The notes: a model not told the origin generated them from the sequence alone. A stretch of 64,000 bases of DNA from Sporosarcina trichiuri (GCF_030406775.1 NZ_CP129119.1:1584001-1648000); one strand, 5' to 3'. Counted from the first letter of the stretch, positions 1 through 7,871 are shown. Program-made: numbers and translations.

Positions 1-1
1 C

Positions 2-709
2 AGGAAAGGTCTCCTGCTGACGTGGGTCATCGCGGGGATTTTCGCAGTCACCAGCATCACCACGACACTTGCCGCATTCGGCACATACGTCGAAGACCGG
101 CAGCGACGGACACTCGACGATTTCCTCGTCACGCCGCTGAAACGGTCAGTGCTCACCGGAGGATACTTGCTCAGTTCCCTCGCTATCGGCCTGATCATGA
201 CCTTTACAGCACTCGTCGCAGCGGATATCATGCTGCTCGCCGCGGGACAGCCGCTGCTGACTGCGGTCCAGCTTCTCCAGTCGGCCGGCATCATCGCGCT
301 GTCCGTCCTGTCCGCCGGCTCCCTGTTCCTGCTGCTCGTCCGGTTCTTCCGGACTTCGAACGCGTGCGCGGCCGCAAGCACCCTCATCGGGACGACGATC
401 GGGTTCCTCGCCGGCATCTACATCCCGATCGGCAGCCTGCCGGGGTATCTCCAGTCGGTCATCCAGCTCGTCCCCGTCTCCCACGCCGCCCTCCTGTTCC
501 GGCAGGTGCTGATGGCGCCTTATCTGACGGATGCATTTGCAGGCGCACCTGCCGCCAAGTCCGAACAGTTCCATGAAGCGTTGGGCATCACGTTCCATCT
601 GGGAGACACGGCACTAAATCCGCTTTTCAGCGTGCTGTATCTGATCGGGTCAGCGGCTCTGTTCTTCCTGGTTGCAGGCCTCGTCCCGAAACGTCTGAAA
701 CGTTCCTGA
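2..709 (+). CDS. ABC-2 type transporter permease, 3' part
   Basis: The reading frame is open from the window edge, so the 5' end is missing. The visible 235 residues hold five or six hydrophobic segments. One motif-like stretch, RTLDDFLVTPLKRS, between the first and second segments is typical of the cytoplasmic loop of ABC-2 (drug/polysaccharide export) permeases. The C-terminus LVPKRLKRS is basic and cytoplasmic, as usual in the family. Family knowledge suggests the partner ATPase gene lies upstream, outside the window. Substrate cannot be read from the sequence. A perfect stem-loop follows immediately, so this is the last gene of its transcript. Confidence 0.75.
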   Translation, partial: RKGLLLTWVIAGIFAVTSITTTLAAFGTYVEDRQRRTLDDFLVTPLKRSVLTGGYLLSSLAIGLIMTFTALVAADIMLLAAGQPLLTAVQLLQSAGIIALSVLSAGSLFLLLVRFFRTSNACAAASTLIGTTIGFLAGIYIPIGSLPGYLQSVIQLVPVSHAALLFRQVLMAPYLTDAFAGAPAAKSEQFHEALGITFHLGDTALNPLFSVLYLIGSAALFFLVAGLVPKRLKRS

Positions 710-740
710 CTCCGCAGCCGGATCCGCCGGCTGCGGAGTC
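708..740 (+). terminator. Stem-loop after the ABC-2 permease
   Basis: Thirteen-base perfect inverted repeat GACTCCGCAGCCG / CGGCTGCGGAGTC with a 7-base loop, beginning inside the stop codon of the permease. There is no clear U-run, so it may be a weak terminator or an RNA-stabilising hairpin. Confidence 0.6.
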
Positions 741-902
741 AGGTACAGCCGCTGTCCACCCCATCCTTTTTCAGTACCTTTCAGGCCCTAAGCCCTCTCG
801 CCCTGCAATGGATAGAAAGCCGGAACTTTTCTGCATTCCGGAACCCTTCCCGCCGATAGCCGTATCACAAGCAACCTACTCGGAGAGGAGAGATCTGACA
901 CC

Positions 903-1787
903 ATGAAAAAGATCGGACTTCTGCTGCTGACGGTATGCATGTTAGCCGCTTGCAGCACGGCGAAAAAGACGGAACCGGCAGCGGACAAGCCGGACACGGA
1001 TGAGACGGCCAAGGAGCAAGCCGTCCCTGTGACTGCAGAGACGGAAGAAGGAGAAGAGGAAGACAGCGGGACGGCGGACGGGGATGGGACCGACTTAGAT
1101 CTGGCGAGAGCGCAGACTGTCGAGATCCCTTCGGTTTTCGATGAAGACGGCAAACTGGGTGCAGCGATGACGGAGGAAGAATTCGAGCAGATCGCGAAGA
1201 CGCAGCGCACCATCCGTTTCGCTCTCGACGACCACCCGATCCGCCGTATCTCAAGTGATGACAACAAGATCACCGACATCACCAACTTCGGGGATGCGCT
1301 GATCGACACGGAAAACAGTACAGCCTACCAGCTGCCGGACGAGGAGATTCCCGCCGCTTACCAACTGTTCCTGCAGAACCGAGCCGATGAATTCGCGGGG
1401 ACGCCGGACTCCGAATACCGGACATGGGAGGAAGCGACCAACCTGGAACGGAGCGTCATCCAGCTCGTGCTGCTGATCGCCCCGCCCCTCAACGACCTCG
1501 GGACAGTGATTGAATACGGGAAGCTCGGGCATCCCGTCACCGCCGTCTTCCAGGAGGAGTTCACAAAAGTCGGTTCTCCGATGACACTGTTCCCCGGCCC
1601 GCAGACCAGTACCGACATCGAACTCTACGACCTCATGATGCAGATGCAGGGCATGTGGGGCGAGCTGGGTGCTTTCGAGGATCCAGGTGCACACCCTGAG
1701 GAATTCGGGGCATTGTATGGGAAAGTGCGCGCGGAGACGAACAATCTCGTCGTGCGGGTGAATTACACGCTGACGGAGAAATATTAG
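903..1787 (+). CDS. Lipoprotein of unknown function
   Basis: A 294-residue protein with a lipoprotein signal peptide: MKKIG, a hydrophobic core, then lipobox LAAC with Cys at residue 17. It is followed by an acidic, low-complexity linker (about 20-60) and a folded domain. I do not recognise the family. The sequence predicts an extracytoplasmic protein anchored by diacylglycerol on the outer face of the membrane. A ribosome site GGAGAGGAG sits 11 bases before the ATG. It stands alone between the ABC permease and a convergent GNAT gene, with which it shares a terminator. Confidence 0.8.
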   Translation: MKKIGLLLLTVCMLAACSTAKKTEPAADKPDTDETAKEQAVPVTAETEEGEEEDSGTADGDGTDLDLARAQTVEIPSVFDEDGKLGAAMTEEEFEQIAKTQRTIRFALDDHPIRRISSDDNKITDITNFGDALIDTENSTAYQLPDEEIPAAYQLFLQNRADEFAGTPDSEYRTWEEATNLERSVIQLVLLIAPPLNDLGTVIEYGKLGHPVTAVFQEEFTKVGSPMTLFPGPQTSTDIELYDLMMQMQGMWGELGAFEDPGAHPEEFGALYGKVRAETNNLVVRVNYTLTEKY

Positions 1788-1800
1788 GAAGACATGTGAA

Positions 1801-1834
1801 AGCGGCTGTCCCGTCGAGCGGGCAGCCGCTTTTC
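1801..1834. terminator. Bidirectional terminator between convergent genes
   Basis: Stem AGCGGCTGTCCCG / GCGGGCAGCCGCT with a short loop, then TTTT on the plus strand. It separates the lipoprotein gene (plus) from the GNAT gene (minus) and probably serves both. Confidence 0.8.
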
Positions 1835-1838
1835 ATTT

Positions 1839-2285
1839 CTATGTTTTCCGGTAGATCCATTCCCCGTCTGCATCATATTCATGGATGAACTCGAATCCGA
1901 ACGATTCATACAGACGCCGGGCGCCCAAATTTTCCTCGAACACACTCAAGTAGATCGGCTGCCTGCCGTATTCCTGGTCCAGACGCTCTAACAGCAGCCT
2001 TGTGAATGAACGACCGAGACCCTCCCCTTGATACTGTGCATCGATCAGCAGACGGTCCATCCAGACGTTGCGCCCGCCGGCACTGTCCCGCAGTGCTCCG
2101 TACATCGCAAATCCGACGAGCACTTCGTCCGCATACAGACCAACCGGCCGGAACTCGGGATAATCGGCGGCATCCTGCAGGCAGGCGGCTGGTGTCTCGA
2201 TGAAGCCCTGCTGGCCCGGATGGACGGTCAACCCGAGGACATCTTCCCGATTGGTCGCATCAACTGGTTGGATAGTCAGTTCCAT
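1839..2285 (-). CDS. GNAT N-acetyltransferase, BltD/diamine acetyltransferase-like
   Basis: 148 residues, full length for a single GNAT domain. The acetyl-CoA binding motif A reads DAQYQGEGLGRSF (Q-x-x-G-x-G), preceded by the conserved WMDRLLID strand and followed by LSVFEENLGARRLYESFGF, the hallmark of the C-terminal half. The arrangement VGLYADEVLVGFAMYG matches Bacillus BltD/PaiA-type spermidine/diamine acetyltransferases. The likely role is N-acetylation of a polyamine or similar small amine in the cytoplasm. It lies 49 bases downstream of the PqqB-like gene on the same strand and could be co-transcribed with the T-box operon. Substrate is inferred, not shown. Confidence 0.85.
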   Translation of the reverse strand: MELTIQPVDATNREDVLGLTVHPGQQGFIETPAACLQDAADYPEFRPVGLYADEVLVGFAMYGALRDSAGGRNVWMDRLLIDAQYQGEGLGRSFTRLLLERLDQEYGRQPIYLSVFEENLGARRLYESFGFEFIHEYDADGEWIYRKT

Positions 2286-2334
2286 GGTTATCTGCCCTCT
2301 TTCCGATTTACTAGTTGCGAATTGTGAATGACAA

Positions 2335-3210
2335 TCAAATCACCAGCACCATGCCCTCTTCCGCCACCCGGAACCCATTCGCTTCAACGAACTTCCGCGC
2401 CTCGCTGTCCGGATCGAGAACCGGATTGCTGTGGTTGAAATGCGTGAAATAGATGTCCGTCTCCCCGGCGATCGCCTGCAGCCGACGGATCGTCTCCGTG
2501 ATGAACGGATGCGGAATGTCACGCAGGTCCCGGTCGCTCCGCCCGCTGTCCGCGAGATCGCCGGCACTGAAGAACGTCGCATCCAGCAGGCAGATGTCCG
2601 CCTCGCGGCAGGCATCGAGCACATCCACTGTCCACTCGTCCCAGCTGTCGATGTCCGGAATGTACAGCACCGACTTGTTCGGCCCTTCGATCCGGAACCC
2701 GAACGTCTCCGAGTATTCGTTACGGTGCGGCACATCGAACGGCGTCACCGTAACACCGTCCGCCAGCTGCCCCGGCTTTCCGTCCGTGATCTCCTGAACT
2801 GTAATATTGCCAAGATCCGTCAGCTGCCGCCATGGTACGTTTGTCTCGAGCATCTCCTTCATCTTCCGCCCGGCGAAGACCGGGACACCGGCCGTGCTCA
2901 TCGCCTCTTTGCCGAGATACATCAGGCCGGGATAATGGCCGATGTGCGCATGTGTCAGCCAGATGCTGTCCATGACCTGCCCTTCCAAGCCGAATGTCCG
3001 CTGCAGCATGACGAGCTGCTCCTTGAAATCGGGGGACGCGTCGAACAGATGCCACTGCCCCTCCTCCGGCAGGACGACCGCGAGCGACGCCGCCCGCCGT
3101 TTCCACGCCGGATTTTCAATCGCACGGGTGCAGTTTCCGCAATAACAATTCGGCTGCGGCACACCCGCGTCCTGCGCCGTGCCGAGCACTTGCAGCCTCA
3201 CTTCGCCCAA
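2335..3210 (-). CDS. PqqB-like metallo-beta-lactamase-fold protein
   Basis: 291 residues, close to PqqB (about 300). It begins with VLGTAQDAGVPQPNCYCGNC, the N-terminal signature of PqqB/PhnP-type metallo-beta-lactamase folds with a Cys pair. The first metal motif reads THAHIGHY, so the usual Asp of HxHxDH is Gly. Further ligands are visible as VPHRNE, the Asp of YIPDIDSWDE and THFNH. Start is TTG, with GGAGG 7 bases upstream inside the end of nhaC (13-base overlap), so the two genes are translationally linked. No other pqq gene is present, so PQQ synthesis is unlikely. PqqB itself has been reported to hydroxylate tyrosine, which is notable beside a possible tyrosine T-box. Confidence 0.8.
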   Translation of the reverse strand: MGEVRLQVLGTAQDAGVPQPNCYCGNCTRAIENPAWKRRAASLAVVLPEEGQWHLFDASPDFKEQLVMLQRTFGLEGQVMDSIWLTHAHIGHYPGLMYLGKEAMSTAGVPVFAGRKMKEMLETNVPWRQLTDLGNITVQEITDGKPGQLADGVTVTPFDVPHRNEYSETFGFRIEGPNKSVLYIPDIDSWDEWTVDVLDACREADICLLDATFFSAGDLADSGRSDRDLRDIPHPFITETIRRLQAIAGETDIYFTHFNHSNPVLDPDSEARKFVEANGFRVAEEGMVLVI

Positions 3211-4634
3211 GCCGCCACCTCCTCTTTTTCATCCACTTCTATCACAGCCGGTTCGGCGGTGTACGTTTTCCGCTTGATCGTGAATCCCGTGAAGCCGAAG
3301 ATCAGGTTGATGAGCGGCACTAGAAATGCGAAGAACGCATACGGGATGAACTGCCCCGGACTGATGCCGAACATGCCGGCCGCAAACACGGCGGGCACAC
3401 TCCACGGCACGAGGTTGATGCCGACCGTGCCGGCCGATTCCACGCAGCGCGACAAGTTGACGGTATCGATGCCCATCTCCTTATATTTCGGCACAAACGT
3501 CCGGGACGGCAGCACAATCGCCAGGAACTGTGCTCCGCTTGCGAACGCCACGACGAATGTCGATAGGATCGTCGCCGCGATCAGGCTGCCCGCGGACTGG
3601 ACACGCGACATCATCTTGCGCGTCAGCACACCGAACGATCCCGACTCCTCGAGGATGCCGCCGAGTGCCGTCGCAATGATGAGCAGCGCGACCGTGTTCA
3701 GCATCGATGTCATCCCGCCGCGATTCAGCAGCGAATCGACCGCCGGCACACCGGTTTCCGCCGTGAATCCGCTCGTCATCGCCTGGATGACAGCGCCGAC
3801 CGGCATGCCTTGTACAATCACGGCGATCACCGCACCGAGCAGACCAACGCCGGCGAGCGCCGGGATGGCGGGCACTTTCTTGATCATCAGGACCACGGTC
3901 AGCACCGGCAGCAACAACAGCAGCGGATGGATTGTGAACTGCTCCGTCAGACCGGTCTGAATCGCACCGATCGACGCGGCGTCAGACGTTCCGGCACCGG
4001 CAAACATCCGGCCGACGACCGCATACAGGACGATCGACAGACCGAACGCCGGCAGCGTATCCCAGAGCATGTGACGGATGTGCGAAAACAGGTCGGTCTC
4101 CGCCATCGCCGGTGCGATATTCGTCGTATCGGACAGCGGTGACAGCTTATCCCCGAAGAACGCCCCGGAAATGACCGCACCGCCGACAAGCCCCGCCGGG
4201 AATCCGAGCCCCTCCCCGATCGCCATGAATGCCAGTCCTACCGTCGCGATCGACGTGAAGGAACTACCGAGCGTGATCGACACGATACCGGTCACGAGTG
4301 CCACGATTGGTACAAAAACCGACGGATGGATGAGCGACAGGCCGTAATGGATGATCGTCGGGATGACCCCGCTCGCCATCCACGACCCAACAATCAGCCC
4401 GATCAGCAGGAGAATGAACACCGCCGGCAGCGCCCGGCCGACACCCCGCACCATCATCTCCTGCACATCCGCCCACCTAAAACCGGCCACCGCCGCCACG
4501 ACAGCGGCCGCGAGCACCCCGATCACCAGCGGCAGAAGCATTCCCGCGTCCCATACGAACACCGACATTGATGCCGCTGCGACCAACACAAGTATCGGCA
4601 GCGCCGCAAGCCACCCGGACATTTCCTTCTCCAT
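3198..4634 (-). CDS. nhaC: NhaC-family Na+/H+ antiporter or amino-acid transporter
   Basis: 478 residues from the ATG at 4634 (MEKEMSGW); an upstream in-frame extension to 4748 runs through a T-box terminator and is not coding. About 11-12 hydrophobic helices fill the protein. The family motifs ITLGSSFTSIATVGLAF, GGAVISGAFFGDKLSPLSDT and ESAGTVGINLVPWSVPA are all present. NhaC proteins exchange Na+ for H+ at the plasma membrane. Bacillus YheL-type members found behind T-boxes have been predicted to carry an amino acid, often tyrosine. T-box control here favours an amino-acid-linked role. The gene is the first of an operon with the PqqB-like gene. Confidence 0.88.
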   Translation of the reverse strand: MEKEMSGWLAALPILVLVAAASMSVFVWDAGMLLPLVIGVLAAAVVAAVAGFRWADVQEMMVRGVGRALPAVFILLLIGLIVGSWMASGVIPTIIHYGLSLIHPSVFVPIVALVTGIVSITLGSSFTSIATVGLAFMAIGEGLGFPAGLVGGAVISGAFFGDKLSPLSDTTNIAPAMAETDLFSHIRHMLWDTLPAFGLSIVLYAVVGRMFAGAGTSDAASIGAIQTGLTEQFTIHPLLLLLPVLTVVLMIKKVPAIPALAGVGLLGAVIAVIVQGMPVGAVIQAMTSGFTAETGVPAVDSLLNRGGMTSMLNTVALLIIATALGGILEESGSFGVLTRKMMSRVQSAGSLIAATILSTFVVAFASGAQFLAIVLPSRTFVPKYKEMGIDTVNLSRCVESAGTVGINLVPWSVPAVFAAGMFGISPGQFIPYAFFAFLVPLINLIFGFTGFTIKRKTYTAEPAVIEVDEKEEVAAWAK

Positions 4635-4663
4635 TCTCCCATCTCCCCTGCTGTAATATAAAA

Positions 4664-4889
4664 CGCAAAAAAAGCCCCCATCCCTCTCGAAAGAAAGGGA
4701 CGGAAGCTCCGCGGTACCACCCAACTTAGCAGGACTCCCCCTGCTCACTCAACCCGGATAACGGCCGGCCGCCGGACACACGTCTGCTCCCTGCCTGTAA
4801 TTCACCCATGCCTCCCGCTTGGTTCGCACCACCCACCAAGTCTCTGATTCCAAGGATTGCACCGCTACTCCGGACAGTTCGTCACATTT
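4664..4889 (-). promoter_or_regulatory. T-box riboswitch leader of nhaC
   Basis: On the minus strand the conserved T-box GGTGGTACCGCGG lies at 4709-4722. It is followed by a terminator stem (CCGTCCCT / AGGGATGG) and a run of seven T. Upstream, stem I carries the usual AGAG...GGTGG...GAACC segments and ends in GGAGC. In the specifier region the RNA reads GTGAATTACAGG. The codon followed by a purine, as the family prefers, is UAC (Tyr) at 4797-4799. UUA (Leu) one base earlier is the alternative. The discriminator-pairing base is U, which fits both A73-bearing tRNAs. Uncharged cognate tRNA should allow read-through into nhaC. Confidence 0.92.
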
Positions 4890-4895
4890 TACACA

Positions 4896-4924
4896 ATGAT
4901 AGAGGGAGGAGTGGGAATTGTCAA
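4896..4924 (-). promoter_or_regulatory. Sigma-A promoter of the T-box operon
   Basis: TTGACA (4919-4924) and TATCAT (4896-4901) separated by exactly 17 bases, reading on the minus strand. The predicted start is near 4889, just ahead of T-box stem I. Confidence 0.8.
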
Positions 4925-5120
4925 TCAGTATATTGGATATTGCGTGTACAATTCTCTTCCACACGGCACTGTTCCATTCTTCTCCTTCATCAAGAAACCG
5001 GAAACAGCGCAAGACTGCTCCGGAGAGATCCCCGGCTTCGCATACCAAACGGCCTCACCGGTTTCCGGGCTGCCTGAATTCACGGTGTGCTCAGGCCATA
5101 CAAAAGAACTCATCCCTCTC

Positions 5121-5711
5121 CTAGTGCAATACGCAAATCGATTCAATATGATAACGAAGCGTCCGTCTGATCCTGTCGGCGTCGAGACGGTCCGGCTCCA
5201 GCAGCGCATGAATCGCAATCCCATCTATCAAGCCGTACAGCCGTTCACTCTCCAGCTCCATATCGATAGTTTCCGGTAAAAGTCCAGTCGCCTCCAAATA
5301 CGCCAATGCTTTCCGGACACCTGCCAGCACGCCGTCATCCGGTATCGGCAGGTCGTCTTTCCGGTGGTTCACATAGACGGTGAAAGCAAACCATACTTCC
5401 ATTTCCGCACGCGTCTCCGGGCTATGCGGTACGATTTCATATAATACGGCCAGCACCATTTCTTTAGGCGGAAGTTCCTGTGCCGCAACTTTTTCAATCC
5501 GGGCGGTCGCCCGCTCTTGCACGAGCGTCATCGCATAGACAAGCAGATCATCCTGGGTCTTGAAATAATGGCGGAGCGCCCCGAGTGAGAGCCCCGCTTC
5601 TTCCGCAATGTTCCGCACTGTCGCTCCTTCCATCCCTTTATCCAGAATGACCCGCCACATCGCCTCTGCAATCAACTGCTTCCGTGCTTCATGATTCACT
5701 AATTTCGGCAT
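5121..5711 (-). CDS. TetR-family transcriptional regulator
   Basis: 196 residues from the ATG at 5711 (MPKLVNHEARK). Longer in-frame starts would run through the intergenic operator region. The N-terminal helix-turn-helix is clear: ATVRNIAEEAGLSLGALRHYF, ending in the HYF signature of TetR proteins. The C-terminal ligand domain (about 60-190) is not recognisable in detail; overall it looks like BetI/YfiR-type TetR proteins. It is divergent from a small membrane-protein gene, with a 7-bp-arm inverted repeat between them. It probably represses that gene and itself. Ligand unknown. Confidence 0.88.
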   Translation of the reverse strand: MPKLVNHEARKQLIAEAMWRVILDKGMEGATVRNIAEEAGLSLGALRHYFKTQDDLLVYAMTLVQERATARIEKVAAQELPPKEMVLAVLYEIVPHSPETRAEMEVWFAFTVYVNHRKDDLPIPDDGVLAGVRKALAYLEATGLLPETIDMELESERLYGLIDGIAIHALLEPDRLDADRIRRTLRYHIESICVLH

Positions 5712-5748
5712 ATACCTAGTGTAGAATACATCCTGTTTTTTAACAACA

Positions 5749-5773
5749 CACTTGTATTGTGAAAGAACAAGTG
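5749..5773. promoter_or_regulatory. Candidate TetR operator
   Basis: Inverted repeat CACTTGT (5749-5755) and ACAAGTG (5767-5773), perfect 7-base arms with an 11-base spacer, in the 116-base divergent region between the tetR gene and the membrane protein gene. Binding is inferred from position and symmetry. Confidence 0.5.
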
Positions 5774-5827
5774 ATACGATTCTCTTAATAAATACAACTG
5801 TATCATATAAACAAAGGAGGGATGGTA

Positions 5828-6379
5828 ATGAATTTGATCGCCTGGATGATCGTTGCCTGTGAAATCGGCTTCTGGGTTGCCATTCTTGCCGGGATGACCG
5901 CACGGTATGTATTCAACAAGAAACGGCTCGGCCTCTTTTTCCTGGCACTCACGCCGGTCATCGACGCTGCCCTGCTGATTGTCACCGCTTCCGATCTGAT
6001 CAATGGTGCAGTCGCCACGCAGGCACATGCCATCGCGGCGATTTACCTCGGCGTATCGGTTGCATTCGGCAAAAGCATGATCCACTGGGCAGATGAACGG
6101 TTTCTGTATTATGTTAAACGACAAGGATCGAAACCGCAGAGGAAAACAGGCTACGCCCATGCACGCCATTCGATGAAAGGCTCCCTGCAGCATGTCCTCG
6201 CCTACTTGATCGGCGGTAGTTTCCTTGCTGGACTAATTTACTATATCGGTGATAACGCGAGAACAGAAGCCCTTCAACAAATGCTGAAATTATGGACCCT
6301 CATCCTGGGAATCGATCTCCTGATTTCCGCCTCCTATTTCATCTGGCCGAAGCCGGAAAAAGCGAAGAAGACGGAGTAA
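5828..6379 (+). CDS. Small integral membrane protein, TetR-linked
   Basis: 183 residues with four or five hydrophobic helices: two in the first 60 residues, one around VATQAHAIAAIYLGVSVAF, and two at the end ahead of a charged tail KPEKAKKTE. The start chosen is the second ATG (5828), because AAAGGAGG at 5813-5820 lies 7 bases before it but only one base before the ATG at 5822. Family not recognised; Bacillales carry many such 2TM/4TM proteins next to TetR genes. It is presumably the regulatory target of the divergent repressor. Function unknown. Confidence 0.75.
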   Translation: MNLIAWMIVACEIGFWVAILAGMTARYVFNKKRLGLFFLALTPVIDAALLIVTASDLINGAVATQAHAIAAIYLGVSVAFGKSMIHWADERFLYYVKRQGSKPQRKTGYAHARHSMKGSLQHVLAYLIGGSFLAGLIYYIGDNARTEALQQMLKLWTLILGIDLLISASYFIWPKPEKAKKTE

Positions 6380-6432
6380 AGAACCCCATGTTCTTATACA
6401 GCCCCTGCCCATGCAAGACCTTATCATCAAAA

Positions 6433-6464
6433 AATCGGAAGCGGTCCCTACACCGCTTCCGATT
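6433..6464 (-). terminator. Terminator of the rsgA-like gene
   Basis: Perfect 12-base stem AATCGGAAGCGG / CCGCTTCCGATT with an 8-base loop. On the minus strand the stem is followed by TTTT, so it ends the rsgA-like transcript. The plus-strand membrane gene may use it too. Confidence 0.85.
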
Positions 6465-6468
6465 TCCA

Positions 6469-7539
6469 TCATGCGTTCCGTCCCGATTTCGTCTGTGCCT
6501 TCCACTTCTTCCGCTCCGCCGCCTGCGCCTGCACGTTTGTCTTCCGTTCCAAAAAGGCGATTTCCCGCTGCAGTTTCAAATAGCTCGCAAAACGGTCTTC
6601 CTCAAGCGCCCCATCCGCAAGTGCCTCCTGGATGGCGCAGCCTGGCTCGGCATGGTGCCGGCAGTCGTTGAACTTGCACGATGCAGACAGCGCGTCGATG
6701 TCCGCAAAGCTGCCGTCCATGCTCTCCTGATCGTTCCATAATTGAAATTCCCGCATCCCCGGCGTATCGATCAGCACTCCGCCGGCAGGCAGCGGAATCA
6801 GTTCACGGTGGGTTGTCGTATGGCGGCCTTTCGCGTCATCTTCCCGGATTGTCTGAACAGTCATCGTGTCCCCGCCACAGATGGCATTGACGAGCGATGA
6901 CTTGCCGACGCCTGAGGAGCCCAGCAACGCAGCGGTCTTCCCCTCTTTGAGCAGATCGACGACTGCTTCGATCCCTTCGCCCGTCTTACTGCTGACTGTG
7001 AGGATGTCTGTACCAAACGCAATTGCCTGCACTTGATCCACATACAACTCAGGTGTGTCGCATAAATCCGCTTTCGTCAGCACGATCACCGGCACGGCAC
7101 CCGAATCATACGCTGCCACCAGATATCGCTCCAGCCTCCGAATATTGAAATCGTCGTTCATGGACGTCACCAAAAATACGAGATCGACATTCACGGCGAT
7201 GAGCTGTTCCGTGATACTCGTGCCAGCTGTCTTCCGCGAAAACACGGATGTACGCGGCAAAATCGCGTGAATGATCCCCCGCTCTTCCCCCGGCATCCGC
7301 TCAACAGCCACCCAGTCCCCGACCGCCGGGTAATCCTGCCGGTCGTGCGCCCGGTGCAGCAATGCTCCCGAACAGACGGACAGCCATTCGCCTTTTTCCG
7401 TCACGACTCGATACATATGCTTATGTTCCAATGTGACACGCCCAGCCACCATGGAATCGGTCAACGTTCCATCGTGCTGCAGTTCGAGCCATTGCTCCTG
7501 TTGGTGGTCATTCCATCCGTACTTCATCATTTTCTCCAA
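6469..7539 (-). CDS. rsgA: RsgA-type circularly permuted ribosome-assembly GTPase
   Basis: 356 residues, longer than the housekeeping RsgA/YloQ (about 300), so probably the second paralogue found in many Bacillales. An N-terminal OB-like region (about 30-95) precedes the permuted GTPase: G4 TKAD at 155-158, G1 GSSGVGKSS at 207-215, switch TTTHRE at 241-246, and G3 DTPGM at 258-262. The C-terminal zinc site is Cys288, Cys293, His295, Cys301. RsgA proteins bind the 30S decoding region and test late maturation. The start is TTG with AGGAGG 7 bases upstream. It is monocistronic and preceded by a leader ORF and attenuator, which is unusual for this gene. Confidence 0.92.
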   Translation of the reverse strand: MEKMMKYGWNDHQQEQWLELQHDGTLTDSMVAGRVTLEHKHMYRVVTEKGEWLSVCSGALLHRAHDRQDYPAVGDWVAVERMPGEERGIIHAILPRTSVFSRKTAGTSITEQLIAVNVDLVFLVTSMNDDFNIRRLERYLVAAYDSGAVPVIVLTKADLCDTPELYVDQVQAIAFGTDILTVSSKTGEGIEAVVDLLKEGKTAALLGSSGVGKSSLVNAICGGDTMTVQTIREDDAKGRHTTTHRELIPLPAGGVLIDTPGMREFQLWNDQESMDGSFADIDALSASCKFNDCRHHAEPGCAIQEALADGALEEDRFASYLKLQREIAFLERKTNVQAQAAERKKWKAQTKSGRNA

Positions 7540-7566
7540 ATAAATTCCTCCTAGTTATGTGCATAC

Positions 7567-7602
7567 AAAAAAGCATGGGTCCAAGGATCGGACACCATGC
7601 TT
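7567..7602 (-). terminator. Intrinsic terminator in the rsgA leader
   Basis: On the minus strand AAGCATGGTGTCC pairs with GGACCCATGCTT (one bulged T), loop GATCCTT, then six T. It sits 28 bases before the TTG start of rsgA, so it must be overcome for expression. Confidence 0.88.
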
Positions 7603-7634
7603 TCACGCATACACCAGAAGGAAACTGTCCTGAT

Positions 7635-7700
7635 TTACCTCAGGGCAGGTGAAAGTATGGGTCCGATCCAATCTGCAATTGTCAAATTGAAGTTTGCCAT
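7635..7700 (-). CDS. Leader peptide of the rsgA attenuator (21 aa)
   Basis: ATG at 7700, TAA at 7635-7637. The peptide starts MANFNLTIADW and ends ILSPALR. Its ribosome site AGGTGATC, ending 3 bases before the ATG, matches the extended 16S complement, and the AGG lies 8 bases upstream. This site is inside the 5' arm of hairpin P1. Codons 12-18 fall on the 5' strand of the antiterminator. Whether the peptide causes stalling, and on what signal, cannot be seen; it has no run of one amino acid, which argues against simple amino-acid attenuation. Confidence 0.7.
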   Translation of the reverse strand: MANFNLTIADWIGPILSPALR

Positions 7701-7733
7701 AGTGATCACCTGCCCTCTCTGAAAGTTATCTAC

Positions 7734-7762
7734 ATCATACGGAACTATCACTAGTAAGTCAA
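7734..7762 (-). promoter_or_regulatory. Sigma-A promoter of the rsgA leader
   Basis: TTGACT (7757-7762), 17-base spacer, TATGAT (7734-7739) on the minus strand. Predicted start near 7727, about 27 bases before the leader-peptide ATG. Confidence 0.85.
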
Positions 7763-7871
7763 TGAGATATTTTTTAATTCCATCGATTCAATTAATTATA
7801 TATGCGTCCGCCTTTCAAACCGGTTATCATAGAGGAAACCTGAAAGACACCCATTGAAATGAGGGATCCTC

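Larger units (their letters stand above)
7567..7727 (-). promoter_or_regulatory. Leader-peptide attenuator upstream of the rsgA paralogue
   Basis: Three RNA pairings compete. P1: AGGGCAGGTGA (7706-7716) with TCACCTGCCCT (7642-7652), 11 perfect pairs that mask the leader ORF ribosome site. Antiterminator: 7650-7669 with 7585-7605, 19 of 20 bases paired with one bulge. Terminator: 7567-7602, which reuses the 3' antiterminator strand. A 21-codon ORF spans the 5' strand of the antiterminator. A ribosome held early on that ORF would open P1 and leave the antiterminator free. A ribosome running to the stop would cover it and favour termination. This layout matches ribosome-mediated attenuation in antibiotic-inducible leaders; the trigger here is unknown. 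Confidence 0.75.

Noticed and set aside
2335..3210. PQQ biosynthesis locus
   Set aside because: No pqqA, C, D or E in the window and the metal motif differs from PqqB hydrolase-like members.
4635..4748. 38-codon upstream extension of nhaC
   Set aside because: It runs through the T-box motif and terminator; the ATG at 4634 fits the family start.
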